NCBI GenBank assembly: GCA_020442165.1 | Contig: JAGRKV010000051.1 | Coordinates: 620,001-684,000, forward strand | Direction of reading: 5' to 3' | DNA from: Hyphomicrobiaceae bacterium | GTDB taxonomy: Bacteria > Pseudomonadota > Alphaproteobacteria > Rhizobiales > Hyphomicrobiaceae | DNA length: 64,000 bases | Shown: positions 9,289 to 18,086 of the stretch, one piece after another | Position numbering within the stretch: the first letter of the stretch is position 1 | How the letters are laid out: each line of letters begins with the position of its first letter | The notes under the pieces: model-generated | What the model saw: the letters and a program-made list of their open reading frames with translations, nothing else | The model's database searches: none | Told to the model about the DNA's origin: nothing | Program-made: the position numbers and the translations under genes

Positions 9289-9747
9289 ATGCCGGTCACG
9301 ATCTACCACAACCCCAAGTGCGGAACGTCACGCAATACGCTGGCCATGATACGTGCAGCGGGCGTGGAGCCCGAGGTGATCGAGTATCTCAAGAACCCGC
9401 CCAGCCGTGAGACACTCGTGAAGCTGCTCGGAGCCATGAAGGCGCGGCCTCGAGACGTCTTGCGCCAGAAGGGTACGCCCTACGACAAGATGAACCTGGG
9501 GGATGAGAGTCTCAGCGATGATGCCCTCATCGATGCGATGATGGAACATCCGATCCTCATCAACCGGCCGATCGTGGTCACCGATATGGGTGTACGACTT
9601 TGCCGACCCTCGGAAGCGGTTCTGGAGATCCTTCCGGGTGCCCTGACCATCGGGGAATTCACCAAAGAGGACGGCGAGAAGGTGCGTGTGCCCGGTGCTG
9701 GGCGCGGCATCAAGACGGCCCCTGCCGGCAAGGCAGACAAGGGCTGA
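9289..9747 (+). CDS. arsC: Arsenate reductase, glutaredoxin-dependent type
   Basis: 152 residues from the ATG at 9289, which follows a strong AGGAGG site; the frame is open from 9187 but that extension is not family-like. MPVTIYHNPKCGTSRNTL carries the catalytic Cys11, with DVLRQKGTPYDKMNL and HPILINRPIVVTDMGVRLCRPSEAVLEILP matching plasmid R773-type ArsC (ArsC/Spx fold). It uses glutathione and glutaredoxin, unlike the first reductase in this operon, to which it is not homologous. Confidence 0.94.
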   Translation: MPVTIYHNPKCGTSRNTLAMIRAAGVEPEVIEYLKNPPSRETLVKLLGAMKARPRDVLRQKGTPYDKMNLGDESLSDDALIDAMMEHPILINRPIVVTDMGVRLCRPSEAVLEILPGALTIGEFTKEDGEKVRVPGAGRGIKTAPAGKADKG

Positions 9748-9890
9748 AGGCGGGCGGGAGGCTTACCCCTTCGTTTTCGCCAATTGCGTGCTAACGCTCG
9801 GTTGCAAGTGATCTGGCAATTTGCGGTGCGTGTGCCTACGTGTGGTGAGGCGCGGATGCGTCTGGTTGGTTTTCGCGCGGAGGTTTGGCG

Positions 9891-10622
9891 ATGTCGCTGC
9901 CTGTTGTTGATTTGTCTGGACCCAAAGGTCGCATCATTGATGCGACACTGGCGCTTGCGACGGAACGTCCGTGGCGCGACGTGGCGTTGCGCGATATCGC
10001 AGACAGGGCTGGCTTGTCGCTGGTCGAGATGCGCGAACATTTCTCATCGAAGGCCGATGTCCTGGCTGCTTTCGCCCATGCAGTGGACGATGCCGTTCTG
10101 ACGGCCGCGCCGCAGGGCGGTGGCGCCGATCCCAAGCGCGACCAGCTGTTTGAAATCATCATGGCGCGGCTGGATGCGCTTGGCCCCTACAAGACGGCGC
10201 TGCGTTCGATCTCGGCGGACGCTTCGGCCGATCCCGCATTGCTGCGTGCGTTCCTATCGTCACAGGTGTGGATGCTGGAGGCCGCGGGTATTGCTGCGGA
10301 CGGCATAGATGGTGGCGTGCGGGTTGCCGGTCTGGCGACGGTCTACGGTTCGGTCTATCGCACCTGGCTTGAAGACGACGATCCGGGACTGGCAAGTACG
10401 ATGGCGGCGCTCGACAGGCGGCTCAGGCGCGGCGAGCGCGTGCTCTCAACGATTGATGAGGTCGGGCGCACTGCAAAGGACATCACCGCGCGCATTGCAT
10501 CTATTTTTGGTGGGCGGCGTAGCGGCGCTGAAAAGGACGCTGGGCCGGCTGCTGGCGATCAGGATTATGGGGATGGTGGTTCTGGCAACCCGGTGGCCGC
10601 CGATCCGCCACGCAGCGTGTAA
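9891..10622 (+). CDS. TetR-like regulator (or COQ9-type TetR-fold protein)
   Basis: 243 residues; the ATG at 9891 follows CGGAGGTTTGGCG. The N-terminal helix-turn-helix is clear: IIDATLALATERPWRDVALRDIADRAGLSLVEMREHFSSKADVLAAF. The C-terminal ligand domain is divergent and ends in a low-complexity Gly/Asp/Pro tail. The COQ9 family shares this fold, and a role in quinone metabolism rather than DNA binding cannot be excluded. Its stop codon abuts the stop of the convergent histidine kinase with no bases between. Confidence 0.8.
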   Translation: MSLPVVDLSGPKGRIIDATLALATERPWRDVALRDIADRAGLSLVEMREHFSSKADVLAAFAHAVDDAVLTAAPQGGGADPKRDQLFEIIMARLDALGPYKTALRSISADASADPALLRAFLSSQVWMLEAAGIAADGIDGGVRVAGLATVYGSVYRTWLEDDDPGLASTMAALDRRLRRGERVLSTIDEVGRTAKDITARIASIFGGRRSGAEKDAGPAAGDQDYGDGGSGNPVAADPPRSV

Positions 10623-12065
10623 CTAGAGTGGCACGGAGATGATGGCGCGCAGGCCGCCCATCGAACTTTCACCAAGCACGATGTCGCCGCCGTGGCTCTT
10701 GGCGATGTCGCGGGCGATGGCAAGGCCGAGACCGGTGTTGGACTTGTCCTGGTTGCGGGCGTGGTCGATGCGGTAGAACGGTTTGAATACGTTGTCGCGT
10801 TCAGACGCGGGAATGCCGGGACCGTCGTCGTCGACCTCGATGCGCAGCCACTCGCCTTCGGTTGCCGCGCGGATGACGACCTGATCGCCATAGCGGATGG
10901 CATTGGTGACGAGATTGGTTATGGCACGCTTGAAGGCATTGCGCTTCAGCGGGACAACAAGATCTCGATCCTTCTTGCGCAGCTTCGTGTCGATCGGCAA
11001 GCCATAGATCTCACCATCGACGCGCACCTCTTCCAGCAACTCGCGCACGCTTGTCGGCCGCGCTTCCTCGCCACCATCGCCCTTGGTGAAGGCGAGATAG
11101 TCCTCCAGCATATGCTGCATCTCGTTGACGTCGGCGCGCAGCGATTGTGCTTCCGGTGTTTCTCCAAGCAGCGCAAGTTCGAGTTTGAAGCGCGTCAGCA
11201 CGGTGCGAAGGTCGTGGCTGACACCCGCCAGCATGGTCGTGCGCTGATCGACATGCGTCTTGATGCGATCGCGCATCTCCAGGAACGCTTGAGCGGCCTG
11301 GCGAACTTCGCGCGCGCCGCGCGGCCGGAAATCCTCAGGCACGGGCCGGCCCTTGCCGAACTCGTCGGCGGCTTCGGCCAATCTCAGGATCGGGCGGATT
11401 TGATTGCGCAGGAACAGGATCGCCACGGTCAGCAGGATCACCGAGGTGCCAACCATCCACAACAGGAAGATGTGCGAGTTTGATGCGTATGTCTGGGTAC
11501 GTGTTGCGATGAATCGAAGGATGGCGGTGTCGAGCTGGATGCGGATTTCGACGTGGCGCGACTGGCCGACCGTATCGATCCAGAACGGACGATTGACGCG
11601 CTTGCGGATCTCGTCGGACAGGGCTGCATCGAGCAGGCCGAAAAAGGGCTTTGGACGGGATTCGGGCAGCTCGCCGGGCGGCAGGATTTGCAGCGAGAGG
11701 CCAAGCTTGTCGCGCGCCAGTTCGATGAGGCGCGCCTCACCGGACTCTCCGGGCGGCTTTTGTTCGTAGACCTGGATCAGCGCTGCGATGTCGCGTGCGG
11801 TTGCTTCGGATAGGCGGCGGGTGACGGCCTGCCAGTGCCGTTCCATGAAGACGAAGGCGATGACGCCTTCGAGGACGACGATTGGTGCGATGATGATGAT
11901 GAGGGCGCGGGCGTAAAGGCCCTTGGGCATGACATCGCCCACCCACTGCAGGGGCCCTCGCAAAGCCTTGCGCAGGCGCGCGGAGATGGTGCGCAGCCAG
12001 GCCGCTGTCCTGATGCCGTAACGCGCGCGGGCACGTTCGGAGGATATTTCAGGCGTGATGGCCAT
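10623..12065 (-). CDS. EnvZ-like membrane sensor histidine kinase
   Basis: 480 residues. A first membrane segment near residues 54-74 (ALIIIIAPIVVLEGVIAFVF), a periplasmic domain of roughly 135 residues, a second membrane segment (IFLLWMVGTSVILLTVAIL), a HAMP region (IRPILRLAEAADEFGKGRPVPEDFRPRGAREVR), H-box VSHDLRTVL with His284, N-box FKRAITNLVTNAIRYG and ATP lid motifs DDDGPGIP and NTGLGLAIARDIAKSHGG. This is the EnvZ subfamily. It lies about 113 bases downstream of its likely partner regulator on the same strand, after an intercistronic hairpin. The signal sensed is unknown. Confidence 0.93.
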   Translation of the reverse strand: MAITPEISSERARARYGIRTAAWLRTISARLRKALRGPLQWVGDVMPKGLYARALIIIIAPIVVLEGVIAFVFMERHWQAVTRRLSEATARDIAALIQVYEQKPPGESGEARLIELARDKLGLSLQILPPGELPESRPKPFFGLLDAALSDEIRKRVNRPFWIDTVGQSRHVEIRIQLDTAILRFIATRTQTYASNSHIFLLWMVGTSVILLTVAILFLRNQIRPILRLAEAADEFGKGRPVPEDFRPRGAREVRQAAQAFLEMRDRIKTHVDQRTTMLAGVSHDLRTVLTRFKLELALLGETPEAQSLRADVNEMQHMLEDYLAFTKGDGGEEARPTSVRELLEEVRVDGEIYGLPIDTKLRKKDRDLVVPLKRNAFKRAITNLVTNAIRYGDQVVIRAATEGEWLRIEVDDDGPGIPASERDNVFKPFYRIDHARNQDKSNTGLGLAIARDIAKSHGGDIVLGESSMGGLRAIISVPL

Positions 12066-12146
12066 GCGGTGGCTCTGGCGGTTCCGGGTGCTGCCTTGGC
12101 GTGGGTTTTACCCGACCCATGGATCGGGGGACATTGCTCCAATACC

Positions 12147-12176
12147 GCACCGGTAGCCACAGCGTGGGACCGGTGC
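12147..12176 (-). other. Intercistronic stem-loop between response regulator and kinase genes
   Basis: Eight-base arms GCACCGGT (12147-12154) and ACCGGTGC (12169-12176) enclose a nested 4-bp stem CCAC/GTGG. It begins 3 bases past the response regulator stop on the minus strand and has no T-run, so it more likely shapes mRNA processing or stability, giving different levels of regulator and kinase, than terminates transcription. Confidence 0.5.
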
Positions 12177-12178
12177 CG

Positions 12179-12898
12179 TCAGTCGGTATAGAGGATATAG
12201 CCTTTTCCGCGTACCGTCTGAAGATAGACCGGGTTTGACGGATCAGCTTCGATCTTGCGGCGGAGGCGGTTTATCTGAACGTCGATGGCGCGTTCCGAAC
12301 CTGTGGTGTCGTCGCTTGACAATTCGTGACGTTGGATCGGGGTGCCTGGCCGCAGGGCGAACTGCCGCAACAGGTCGCGTTCTCTTTCGGTCAGCTTGAT
12401 GGTTTCGTCCTCGCGCTTGAGCTCGCCTCGCGAAATGTAGAAGACGAATGATCCCATGCGCACCTCGTCCGCCGACGCGCCGGTTGCCGGCGCACGGCCG
12501 CGACGCAGAATGTTCTGGAGGCGAAGCAGGAGCTCGCGCGGTTCGAACGGTTTTGGCAGGTAATCGTCAACGCCGGCTTCCAGCCCGGCGATGCGGTCTT
12601 CGGATTCTGAGCGCGCGGTCAGCATGAGGATCGGCACGCTCAAGGTCGATTTCAAATAGCGCGCCAGGTCGAGACCGTTCTCACCTGGCATCATCACGTC
12701 GAGCAGGATGATGTCGAAAGTCAAACCGCGCATCGCCGCGCGCGCTGCTGCGGCATCGGCGGTCGAGGTAACGCGAAAACCATGTTCGTTGAGATAGCGC
12801 CGCAACAGTTCGCGGATCTTCTGGTCGTCGTCGACAATGAGAACGTGAGGTGCGTTGTCTGGCAGCGGCTCTCTGGGCGCTGATGCGGCAGTGCTCAT
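12179..12898 (-). CDS. OmpR/PhoB-type response regulator
   Basis: 239 residues. Receiver domain 15-135: acidic pocket VLIVDDDQK, phosphoacceptor Asp67 in DIILLDVMMPG, Thr in ILMLTARSE and Lys116 in YLPKPFEP. C-terminal winged helix 145-237 with GELKREDETIKLTERERDLLRQFALRPGTPIQRHEL and DVQINRLRRKIEADPSNPVYLQTVRGKGYIL. It starts by a 4-base overlap with the upstream MarR gene. The MarR plus OmpR-type pair recalls PetP/PetR of Rhodobacter, but that name is not certain here. Confidence 0.95.
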   Translation of the reverse strand: MSTAASAPREPLPDNAPHVLIVDDDQKIRELLRRYLNEHGFRVTSTADAAAARAAMRGLTFDIILLDVMMPGENGLDLARYLKSTLSVPILMLTARSESEDRIAGLEAGVDDYLPKPFEPRELLLRLQNILRRGRAPATGASADEVRMGSFVFYISRGELKREDETIKLTERERDLLRQFALRPGTPIQRHELSSDDTTGSERAIDVQINRLRRKIEADPSNPVYLQTVRGKGYILYTD

Positions 12899-13473
12899 GG
12901 GCGCTCCTGTGACTGGCTGGATGCCGGTGCGTTAGCCTCTTTCTCATGCGGCGCATTGGGCAGGCGGATCAGGTGTTCCACCCGGTCGCGATCTTTCTCC
13001 GCGATCATGGCGAAAAGAAATCGGCGCGTCGCTTCGCCCGCTCCGGTGCCGGCGCTATCGAGTGCCTTTCCTATGCGCTTTATCTGGAGGTTCGCAAGCT
13101 TTTCGGCAAGGCGGGTGCCCTTGGCGGTGAGGTGAAGCAGGCGTTCGCGGCGATCCTCCTTGCCGGAACGCTGGGCAATAAAGCCTTCGTCGATCAGCTG
13201 TTTGAGGACGCGGGCAAGGCTTTGCTTGGTGATCTTCAGGATGTCGAGCAGGTCGGCAACCCGGAGGCCGGGATTGCGGTTCACGAAATGCAGCACGCGA
13301 TGGTGGGCGCGGCCGAAGCCATATTCGTCGAGAACCTTGTCGGGATCATTGATGAAATCGCGATAGGCGAAAAACAGCAGCTCGGCACAAGCAATAAGAC
13401 GATCTCGATCCGTGTCCGGGGCACCGTGCGGGCCGTCAGGCAGTACTGGTACAGTCACATCGCGCCGCTTCAT
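12895..13473 (-). CDS. MarR family transcriptional regulator (PetP-like)
   Basis: 192 residues. Winged helix-turn-helix: AHHRVLHFVNRNPGLRVADLLDILKITKQSLARVLKQLIDEGFIAQRSGKEDRRERLLHLTAKG is a textbook MarR DNA-binding region (about 75-140). First gene of the MarR, OmpR-type regulator, EnvZ-like kinase operon; its stop overlaps the next start. Divergent from the aminotransferase gene at 13662, with the promoters expected in the 190 bases between. Confidence 0.92.
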   Translation of the reverse strand: MKRRDVTVPVLPDGPHGAPDTDRDRLIACAELLFFAYRDFINDPDKVLDEYGFGRAHHRVLHFVNRNPGLRVADLLDILKITKQSLARVLKQLIDEGFIAQRSGKEDRRERLLHLTAKGTRLAEKLANLQIKRIGKALDSAGTGAGEATRRFLFAMIAEKDRDRVEHLIRLPNAPHEKEANAPASSQSQERP

Positions 13474-13661
13474 TGGAGGACTCGAATTTACGTCAGCTAT
13501 GTTGACTTATTTGCAGCGGATTGTTAGTCGTTGCAAGTCATTTTGAGCAGTGAAATGAGCGGCTTCGCAACGAGTTGCGTGCCGGCCCCTAGCGGCGGTT
13601 GCCGCCGTGGGCGGGGCGCGTGTCCCGGCCGGCAGCCGCGCGGCGGCGTGAGGACAGCGGG

Positions 13662-14558
13662 ATGGCCGAAGTCGTTCCCTACGATGATCGTGACGGTGTC
13701 ATCTGGCTGGATGGCAAGCTCGTCCCGTGGCGCGAGGCAAATTTCCATTTCCTGACGCACGCTCTCCATTATGCCTCGGCGGTCTTCGAGGGCGAGCGGG
13801 CCTATGACGGTGCCATCTTCAAGCTTACCGAGCATACCGAGCGGCTCGTCGCCGGTGCACGCACGATGGATTTCGAGATTCCATTTACCGTCGAGCAAAT
13901 CGATGCCGCCTGCAACGAGGTGGTGCGCGCCAACAACCTTACCAATGCCTACATCCGGCCGCTGGCATGGCGCGGCAGCGAACAGATGGGTGTCTCCGCG
14001 CAGCAGACTAGGATACATCTGGGCATCGCGGCCTGGGACTGGGGGTCCTATTTCCCCATGGAGCAGCGGCTGAAGGGCATCCGCGTGACGATGGCGCAAT
14101 ATCGCCGCCCTGATCCGGCAACCGCTCCGGCGAAGACCAAGGCGGCGGGGCTCTACATGATCTGCACGTTAGAAAAGCACCGTGCCGAGCGGGCGGGCTG
14201 TGCCGATGCGCTCATGCTGGATTATCGCGGCCGGGTGGCGGAATGCACGGGCGCCAACGTCTTCCTTGTCAAGGATGGCGTCATTCATACGCCTGTACCC
14301 GACTGTTTCCTTGATGGAATCACGCGGCGCACGGTGATCGGGCTTGCCAAGGCACGCGGCATCGAGGTGGTCGAACGGGTCATCATGCCCGAGGAACTGG
14401 GCTCGTTCGAGAAGTGCTTCCTGACCGGCACGGCCGCGGAAGTCACGCCGGTCTCGGAGATCGGCGAGGCGCGCTATACGCCGGGGCGGATCTGCCAGAC
14501 GCTGCTCAACGATTACATGGCGCTGGTACAGCCCAAATCGAAGGCCGCTGCCGAATAG
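13662..14558 (+). CDS. ilvE: Branched-chain amino acid aminotransferase (class IV PLP fold)
   Basis: 298 residues from the ATG at 13662, which has GAGGACAGCGGG upstream; the open frame from 13599 is not family-like. Transaminates Leu, Ile and Val with 2-oxoglutarate/glutamate. Visible motifs: FLTHALHYASAVFEGERAY, the probable Schiff-base lysine Lys160 in AKTKAAGLYMI, the phosphate-binding ECTGANVFLV and the C-terminal FLTGTAAEVTPVSEIGE. A D-amino-acid or aminodeoxychorismate lyase role is less likely given the overall match to alphaproteobacterial IlvE. Confidence 0.95.
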   Translation: MAEVVPYDDRDGVIWLDGKLVPWREANFHFLTHALHYASAVFEGERAYDGAIFKLTEHTERLVAGARTMDFEIPFTVEQIDAACNEVVRANNLTNAYIRPLAWRGSEQMGVSAQQTRIHLGIAAWDWGSYFPMEQRLKGIRVTMAQYRRPDPATAPAKTKAAGLYMICTLEKHRAERAGCADALMLDYRGRVAECTGANVFLVKDGVIHTPVPDCFLDGITRRTVIGLAKARGIEVVERVIMPEELGSFEKCFLTGTAAEVTPVSEIGEARYTPGRICQTLLNDYMALVQPKSKAAAE

Positions 14559-14720
14559 CCTGACATCCGAGTGATTTGGTTTGTGCGCGATGTGTGTGGC
14601 GCTGCGTTGCGTGCGGACTACACGTCGCTGGCGTGTTTGCCATGAAGACCAGGCATTATTGCCTCCGCGACAACGATCGCCGACAGTGATTTCAGTCTTT
14701 GCTTTTGCAGGATTGGGATC

Positions 14721-14993
14721 ATGTCTGGGCGTTTTATATCTCGGGTTGCCATTGCCGTGTTGATGGCCACGTTTGCGGCGGGGCCATCATTTGCCCAAGA
14801 GGGACCGGGGGGCGCCATCAATCCCAACCGCGACTGTCAGACGGTGTTGACCTGCAACTTCAAGAAGAGCGGCGAGGTCCGCGGCTGCCTATCTTCCTAT
14901 TCGTGCCGGCAGTGTCGATTTGTTGCCAGCCGTTGCCAGATCGGGGCGAAGAGGGGCACTTGCCAGCGGCTCGTTTGTTCGTGGGGAGCGTAA
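14721..14993 (+). CDS. Small secreted cysteine-rich protein
   Basis: 90 residues. A signal peptide (ISRVAIAVLMATFAAGPSFA, cleavage likely after FA near residue 25) is followed by a short mature domain with eight cysteines in DCQTVLTC, RGCLSSYSC, QCRF, SRCQ, GTCQRLVC, consistent with four disulfide bonds and a periplasmic or extracellular location. I do not recognise a named family. It stands alone between the aminotransferase and an unrelated minus-strand gene. Confidence 0.72.
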   Translation: MSGRFISRVAIAVLMATFAAGPSFAQEGPGGAINPNRDCQTVLTCNFKKSGEVRGCLSSYSCRQCRFVASRCQIGAKRGTCQRLVCSWGA

Positions 14994-15120
14994 GCGTTCG
15001 GCCCTGACACCGCATGTTACGCGTGCGCGCGTTACACGACGCCCGCGCAGACGGCGCGTCCTGAGGTCTGTTGATTTTGATGGTGCGCTGCACGCGCGTT
15101 ATGCACTGAAAAGGTGCGGA

Positions 15121-15369
15121 TCAATTACTGCGCGACGTTACCGCACAACAAACGCACGCGAGAAATACGCCGACACTGCCGGCAAATTTTGCCAAGTCGC
15201 CTGTCGAGGGATCGTAACCGAACAATGGTGCCGTCCACGCCAGAACGGCCGTCCAGAAAATGGCAGGTAGCACGGCCATGACGACAAGGCCGAGGAGGCG
15301 GTCGATGCGGGACGATGTCCGTTCGGCTGCCTCGGGTGCGAAGTTGGCTGCTGCCGTTGAAATCTGCAT
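15121..15369 (-). CDS. Small two-helix membrane protein, unknown function
   Basis: 82 residues from the ATG at 15369, which has GAGGAGCG just upstream; the frame is open to 15474 without a better start. After a charged N-terminus (APEAAERTSSRIDR) there are two hydrophobic stretches: LLGLVVMAVLPAIFWTAVLAW and FAGSVGVFLACVCCAV. No family recognised. Small proteins of this layout are common and functionally unassigned in this order. Confidence 0.6.
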   Translation of the reverse strand: MQISTAAANFAPEAAERTSSRIDRLLGLVVMAVLPAIFWTAVLAWTAPLFGYDPSTGDLAKFAGSVGVFLACVCCAVTSRSN

Positions 15370-15696
15370 CGCTTCGCTCCTCACCAGGCTCGGGCATGCC
15401 AACTCGTGCCCACAAATAGTGACGGTAGGAGGCATGTGTTGATGGGAAGCTAACGGGTTCATGTTCTTCGCCACGTCCCGATTAAAAAGGGTTGATGAAT
15501 CATTAATGCAAAATCACACCGCAGAACTTACGACAGCAGTTTATTGCTGGTTTGTCACGCTGCATTGCGAAACAGACGATTGCCATGCTGCGTAACGGAT
15601 TCGCAATTTTGCTAACTTCCGAAGTGCATATTAATTAGGCTTCTGAAGTCAGGGGAGAAATTCGTTTGGCGGGTTTTGATTACAAGGTTCTGGCGG
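15370..15696. other. Divergent intergenic region, AT-rich
   Basis: About 330 bases between the small membrane protein gene and the FAD oxidoreductase gene. It is clearly richer in A and T than the genes around it (for example 15485-15530 and 15620-15645), as expected for promoters in both directions. No ORF is supported. Confidence 0.45.
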
Positions 15697-17352
15697 ATGA
15701 CCGCTCGTAGGCTTGGTGTGCCATATGATGTGGCGGTGATCGGCGCTGGCCATAACGGACTTGTCGCCGCTGCCTATCTGGCGCGTGCTGGGCTTTCGGT
15801 TGTCGTTCTTGAGAAGAACGACATTGTTGGCGGCGCTGCCGTTACGGAAGAATTTCATCCTGGTTTTCGAAATTCGGTCGCCTCCTACACCGTCAGCCTG
15901 CTCAATCCGCGCGTCATTCGCGATCTGGATTTGGAGCGCCTCGGCTTGCGCATCGTGGAACGGCCTGCCGCCAACTTCTGGCCGGTCGACGCAACACGCG
16001 GGCTGCTGATGCCTTATGGGCTGGTGGGCCGGCAGAAAGCTATTGCCGAATTTTCACAGCGCGATGCTGCGCGACTTCCTGCTTACGACGAGGCGCTTGA
16101 AAGGGCGGCGAGCGTGCTGCGGGATCTGGTCTTGGAGGCGCCGCCCAATGCCGGCGGTGGCATTATCGACCTTATCCGGGCAGGCCGCGTTGGACGGCGT
16201 GTGGGCCGCATGGATCTGGTGGATCAGCGGCTGCTGCTCGATCTTTTCACCAAGAGCGCTGCCGATTTCCTCGATCAGTGGTTCGAAAACGAAACGGTCA
16301 AGGCAGCTTTTGCATTCGACGGCATCGTGGGGGCATATGCGGCGCCTTCGACGCCGGGGACAGCCTATGTTCTGCTGCATCACTGCTTCGGGGAGGTCAA
16401 CGGCAAGACCGGCGTATGGGGACACGCGCTCGGCGGCATGGGTGCCATCACGCAGGCGATGGCGGCTTCAGCGCGTGGGGCAGGTGCTGAGATCCGGACC
16501 GGCTCGCCGGTTGCCATGCTGCGGTGCGATGATCGCAAGGTGACGGGTGTGGTCCTCGCGTCGGGCGAGGAAATCCGGGCGCGCGTGGTGGCCAGCAACA
16601 TTCCGCCCAAGCTCCTGTTCCGCGCTTACGTTCCAGAGCATGTCGTTAGTGATGATCTGAGGCGGCGGTTTGCGTCAATCAAGACAGGTTCGGGCACATT
16701 CCGCATGAATGTCGCCCTGTCCGAGCTGCCGAGTTTTACCTGCCGGCTGGGCAAGGCGATGGCGCCGCATCACGGCTCTGGCATCATCATCGGTCCAACG
16801 CTCGACTATCTGGAGGCGGCCTACCTCGATGCGCGTAGCAGCGGGTGGTCGCGGGCTCCAGTGGTGGAAATGCTTATCCCATCGACGCTCGACCCGTCGC
16901 TTGCCCCGCCTGGCCAGCATGTGGCGAGCCTTTTCGTGCAATATGTGGCTCCCCGATTGCCGGTCGGCCGGTCGTGGTCAGATCCCCGGGAAAAGGAGCA
17001 GTTTGCGGCTGTCGTGCTCGATACGGTGGACGCGCACGCCCCCGGCTTCAAGGCCAGTGTGCTGGCGCAGCAGGTATTGTCGCCATTCGACCTGGAGGAG
17101 CGTTTCGGTCTGGTCGACGGTGACATTTTCCATGGCCAGCTGTCCCTTGACCAGCTGTGGTCGGCACGCCCGGTGCTTGGGCATGCCGATTACCGCATGC
17201 CGGTGCCCGGTCTTTACCTTTGCGGAGCAGGCGCCCATCCCGGTGGCGGCGTGACCGGACTGCCCGGCCGCAATGCGGCTCTTGCGATCCTGGCGGACCT
17301 CAAGCCGTCTCCGGTCCAACGGTTAAGCGCCCTTCTTGGACGGGGTGCGTGA
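15697..17352 (+). CDS. FAD-dependent oxidoreductase, phytoene-desaturase/PYROXD2-like
   Basis: 551 residues from the ATG at 15697 (MTARRLGV); a TTG at 15676 is a possible alternative. N-terminal dinucleotide-binding motif VAVIGAGHNGLVAAAYLARAG with acidic VVVLEKND at the end of the second strand, then the VGGAAVTEEFHPGFRNS region and a C-terminal flavin motif GLYLCGAGAHPGGGVTGLPGRNAA. This is the COG1233 family, which includes carotenoid desaturases and the mammalian PYROXD2; no carotenoid genes lie nearby, so a carotenoid role is not supported and the substrate is unknown. Confidence 0.88.
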   Translation: MTARRLGVPYDVAVIGAGHNGLVAAAYLARAGLSVVVLEKNDIVGGAAVTEEFHPGFRNSVASYTVSLLNPRVIRDLDLERLGLRIVERPAANFWPVDATRGLLMPYGLVGRQKAIAEFSQRDAARLPAYDEALERAASVLRDLVLEAPPNAGGGIIDLIRAGRVGRRVGRMDLVDQRLLLDLFTKSAADFLDQWFENETVKAAFAFDGIVGAYAAPSTPGTAYVLLHHCFGEVNGKTGVWGHALGGMGAITQAMAASARGAGAEIRTGSPVAMLRCDDRKVTGVVLASGEEIRARVVASNIPPKLLFRAYVPEHVVSDDLRRRFASIKTGSGTFRMNVALSELPSFTCRLGKAMAPHHGSGIIIGPTLDYLEAAYLDARSSGWSRAPVVEMLIPSTLDPSLAPPGQHVASLFVQYVAPRLPVGRSWSDPREKEQFAAVVLDTVDAHAPGFKASVLAQQVLSPFDLEERFGLVDGDIFHGQLSLDQLWSARPVLGHADYRMPVPGLYLCGAGAHPGGGVTGLPGRNAALAILADLKPSPVQRLSALLGRGA

Positions 17353-17501
17353 ACGAATTCGACGGATTTTCGTATTTTGGCGAGGCTTATGTCCTATAAC
17401 TGGCTCTTGCCGCCCGAACTTGACCTTCTAAGCCTTGTCACCTAGGGGCAAGCCTTCCATCTGAAGGACACCCTGACGACGGCCCGCGGGCGGGGTATTG
17501 A

Positions 17502-18074
17502 ATGGATTGGGCAAGGCTTGGCCACAAGAAGGTTCGGGAGGACTGGCGGTTGACACTGATGGATCGAGACGCTGCCAAGCCTGGCGAGATGACGCCGGCG
17601 AGCTATCGCGCCTTGATGCGCCATCAGGCCGGGGCAGTGGCGGTGGTGGCGACGATCTGCGACGGACAGCGCGCCGGGCTGACGGCAACGGCCTATTCGT
17701 CGCTCTCCGACAGTCCGCCGACGATCCTGGTTTGCGTGCAGCGGCGTGTCGGCGCGCATGATCTGATCTCCCGGTCCGGGATTTTCTCCGTCAACATTCT
17801 TTCTGCGGACCAGCAGGCTGTGGCCGAAGGTTTTGCGGGCGGCAGTAGCGCTCGCGGCGAACAAAGGTTCGAGGGGCAACTTTGGGCCCGCCTTGAAACT
17901 GGAGCGCCAATTCTGCACAACGCTCTGGCGGCGCTCGATTGCAAGCTGGTTGAGAGCCATGGCTTCTCGACCCACACGATCTTCATCGGCCGTGTCGTCG
18001 ACGGGGTTACGCGGCCGGAGGCGGAGCCGCTTTTGTATTTCCGTGGCGACTACTGGAATATCGGCGAGCGTTGA
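17502..18074 (+). CDS. Flavin reductase family protein (FMN-binding split barrel)
   Basis: 190 residues. Core MTPASYRALMRHQAGAVAVVATICDGQRAGLTATAYSSLSDSPPTILVCVQ and FSVNILSADQQAVAEGFAG match HpaC/NTAB-type flavin reductases, which reduce FMN with NAD(P)H for a monooxygenase partner. The C-terminal FIGRVVDGVTRPEAEPLLYFRGDYW is the usual end of the family. No partner monooxygenase is adjacent. ATGs at 17502 and 17559 are both plausible; neither has a strong ribosome site. It precedes arfB by 12 bases. Confidence 0.87.
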   Translation: MDWARLGHKKVREDWRLTLMDRDAAKPGEMTPASYRALMRHQAGAVAVVATICDGQRAGLTATAYSSLSDSPPTILVCVQRRVGAHDLISRSGIFSVNILSADQQAVAEGFAGGSSARGEQRFEGQLWARLETGAPILHNALAALDCKLVESHGFSTHTIFIGRVVDGVTRPEAEPLLYFRGDYWNIGER

Positions 18075-18086
18075 GGCGGCTCAAAC

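Noticed and set aside
10692..11483. 263-codon plus-strand frame
   Set aside because: Antisense shadow of the histidine kinase gene, which has full domain support; high GC makes long shadow frames common here.
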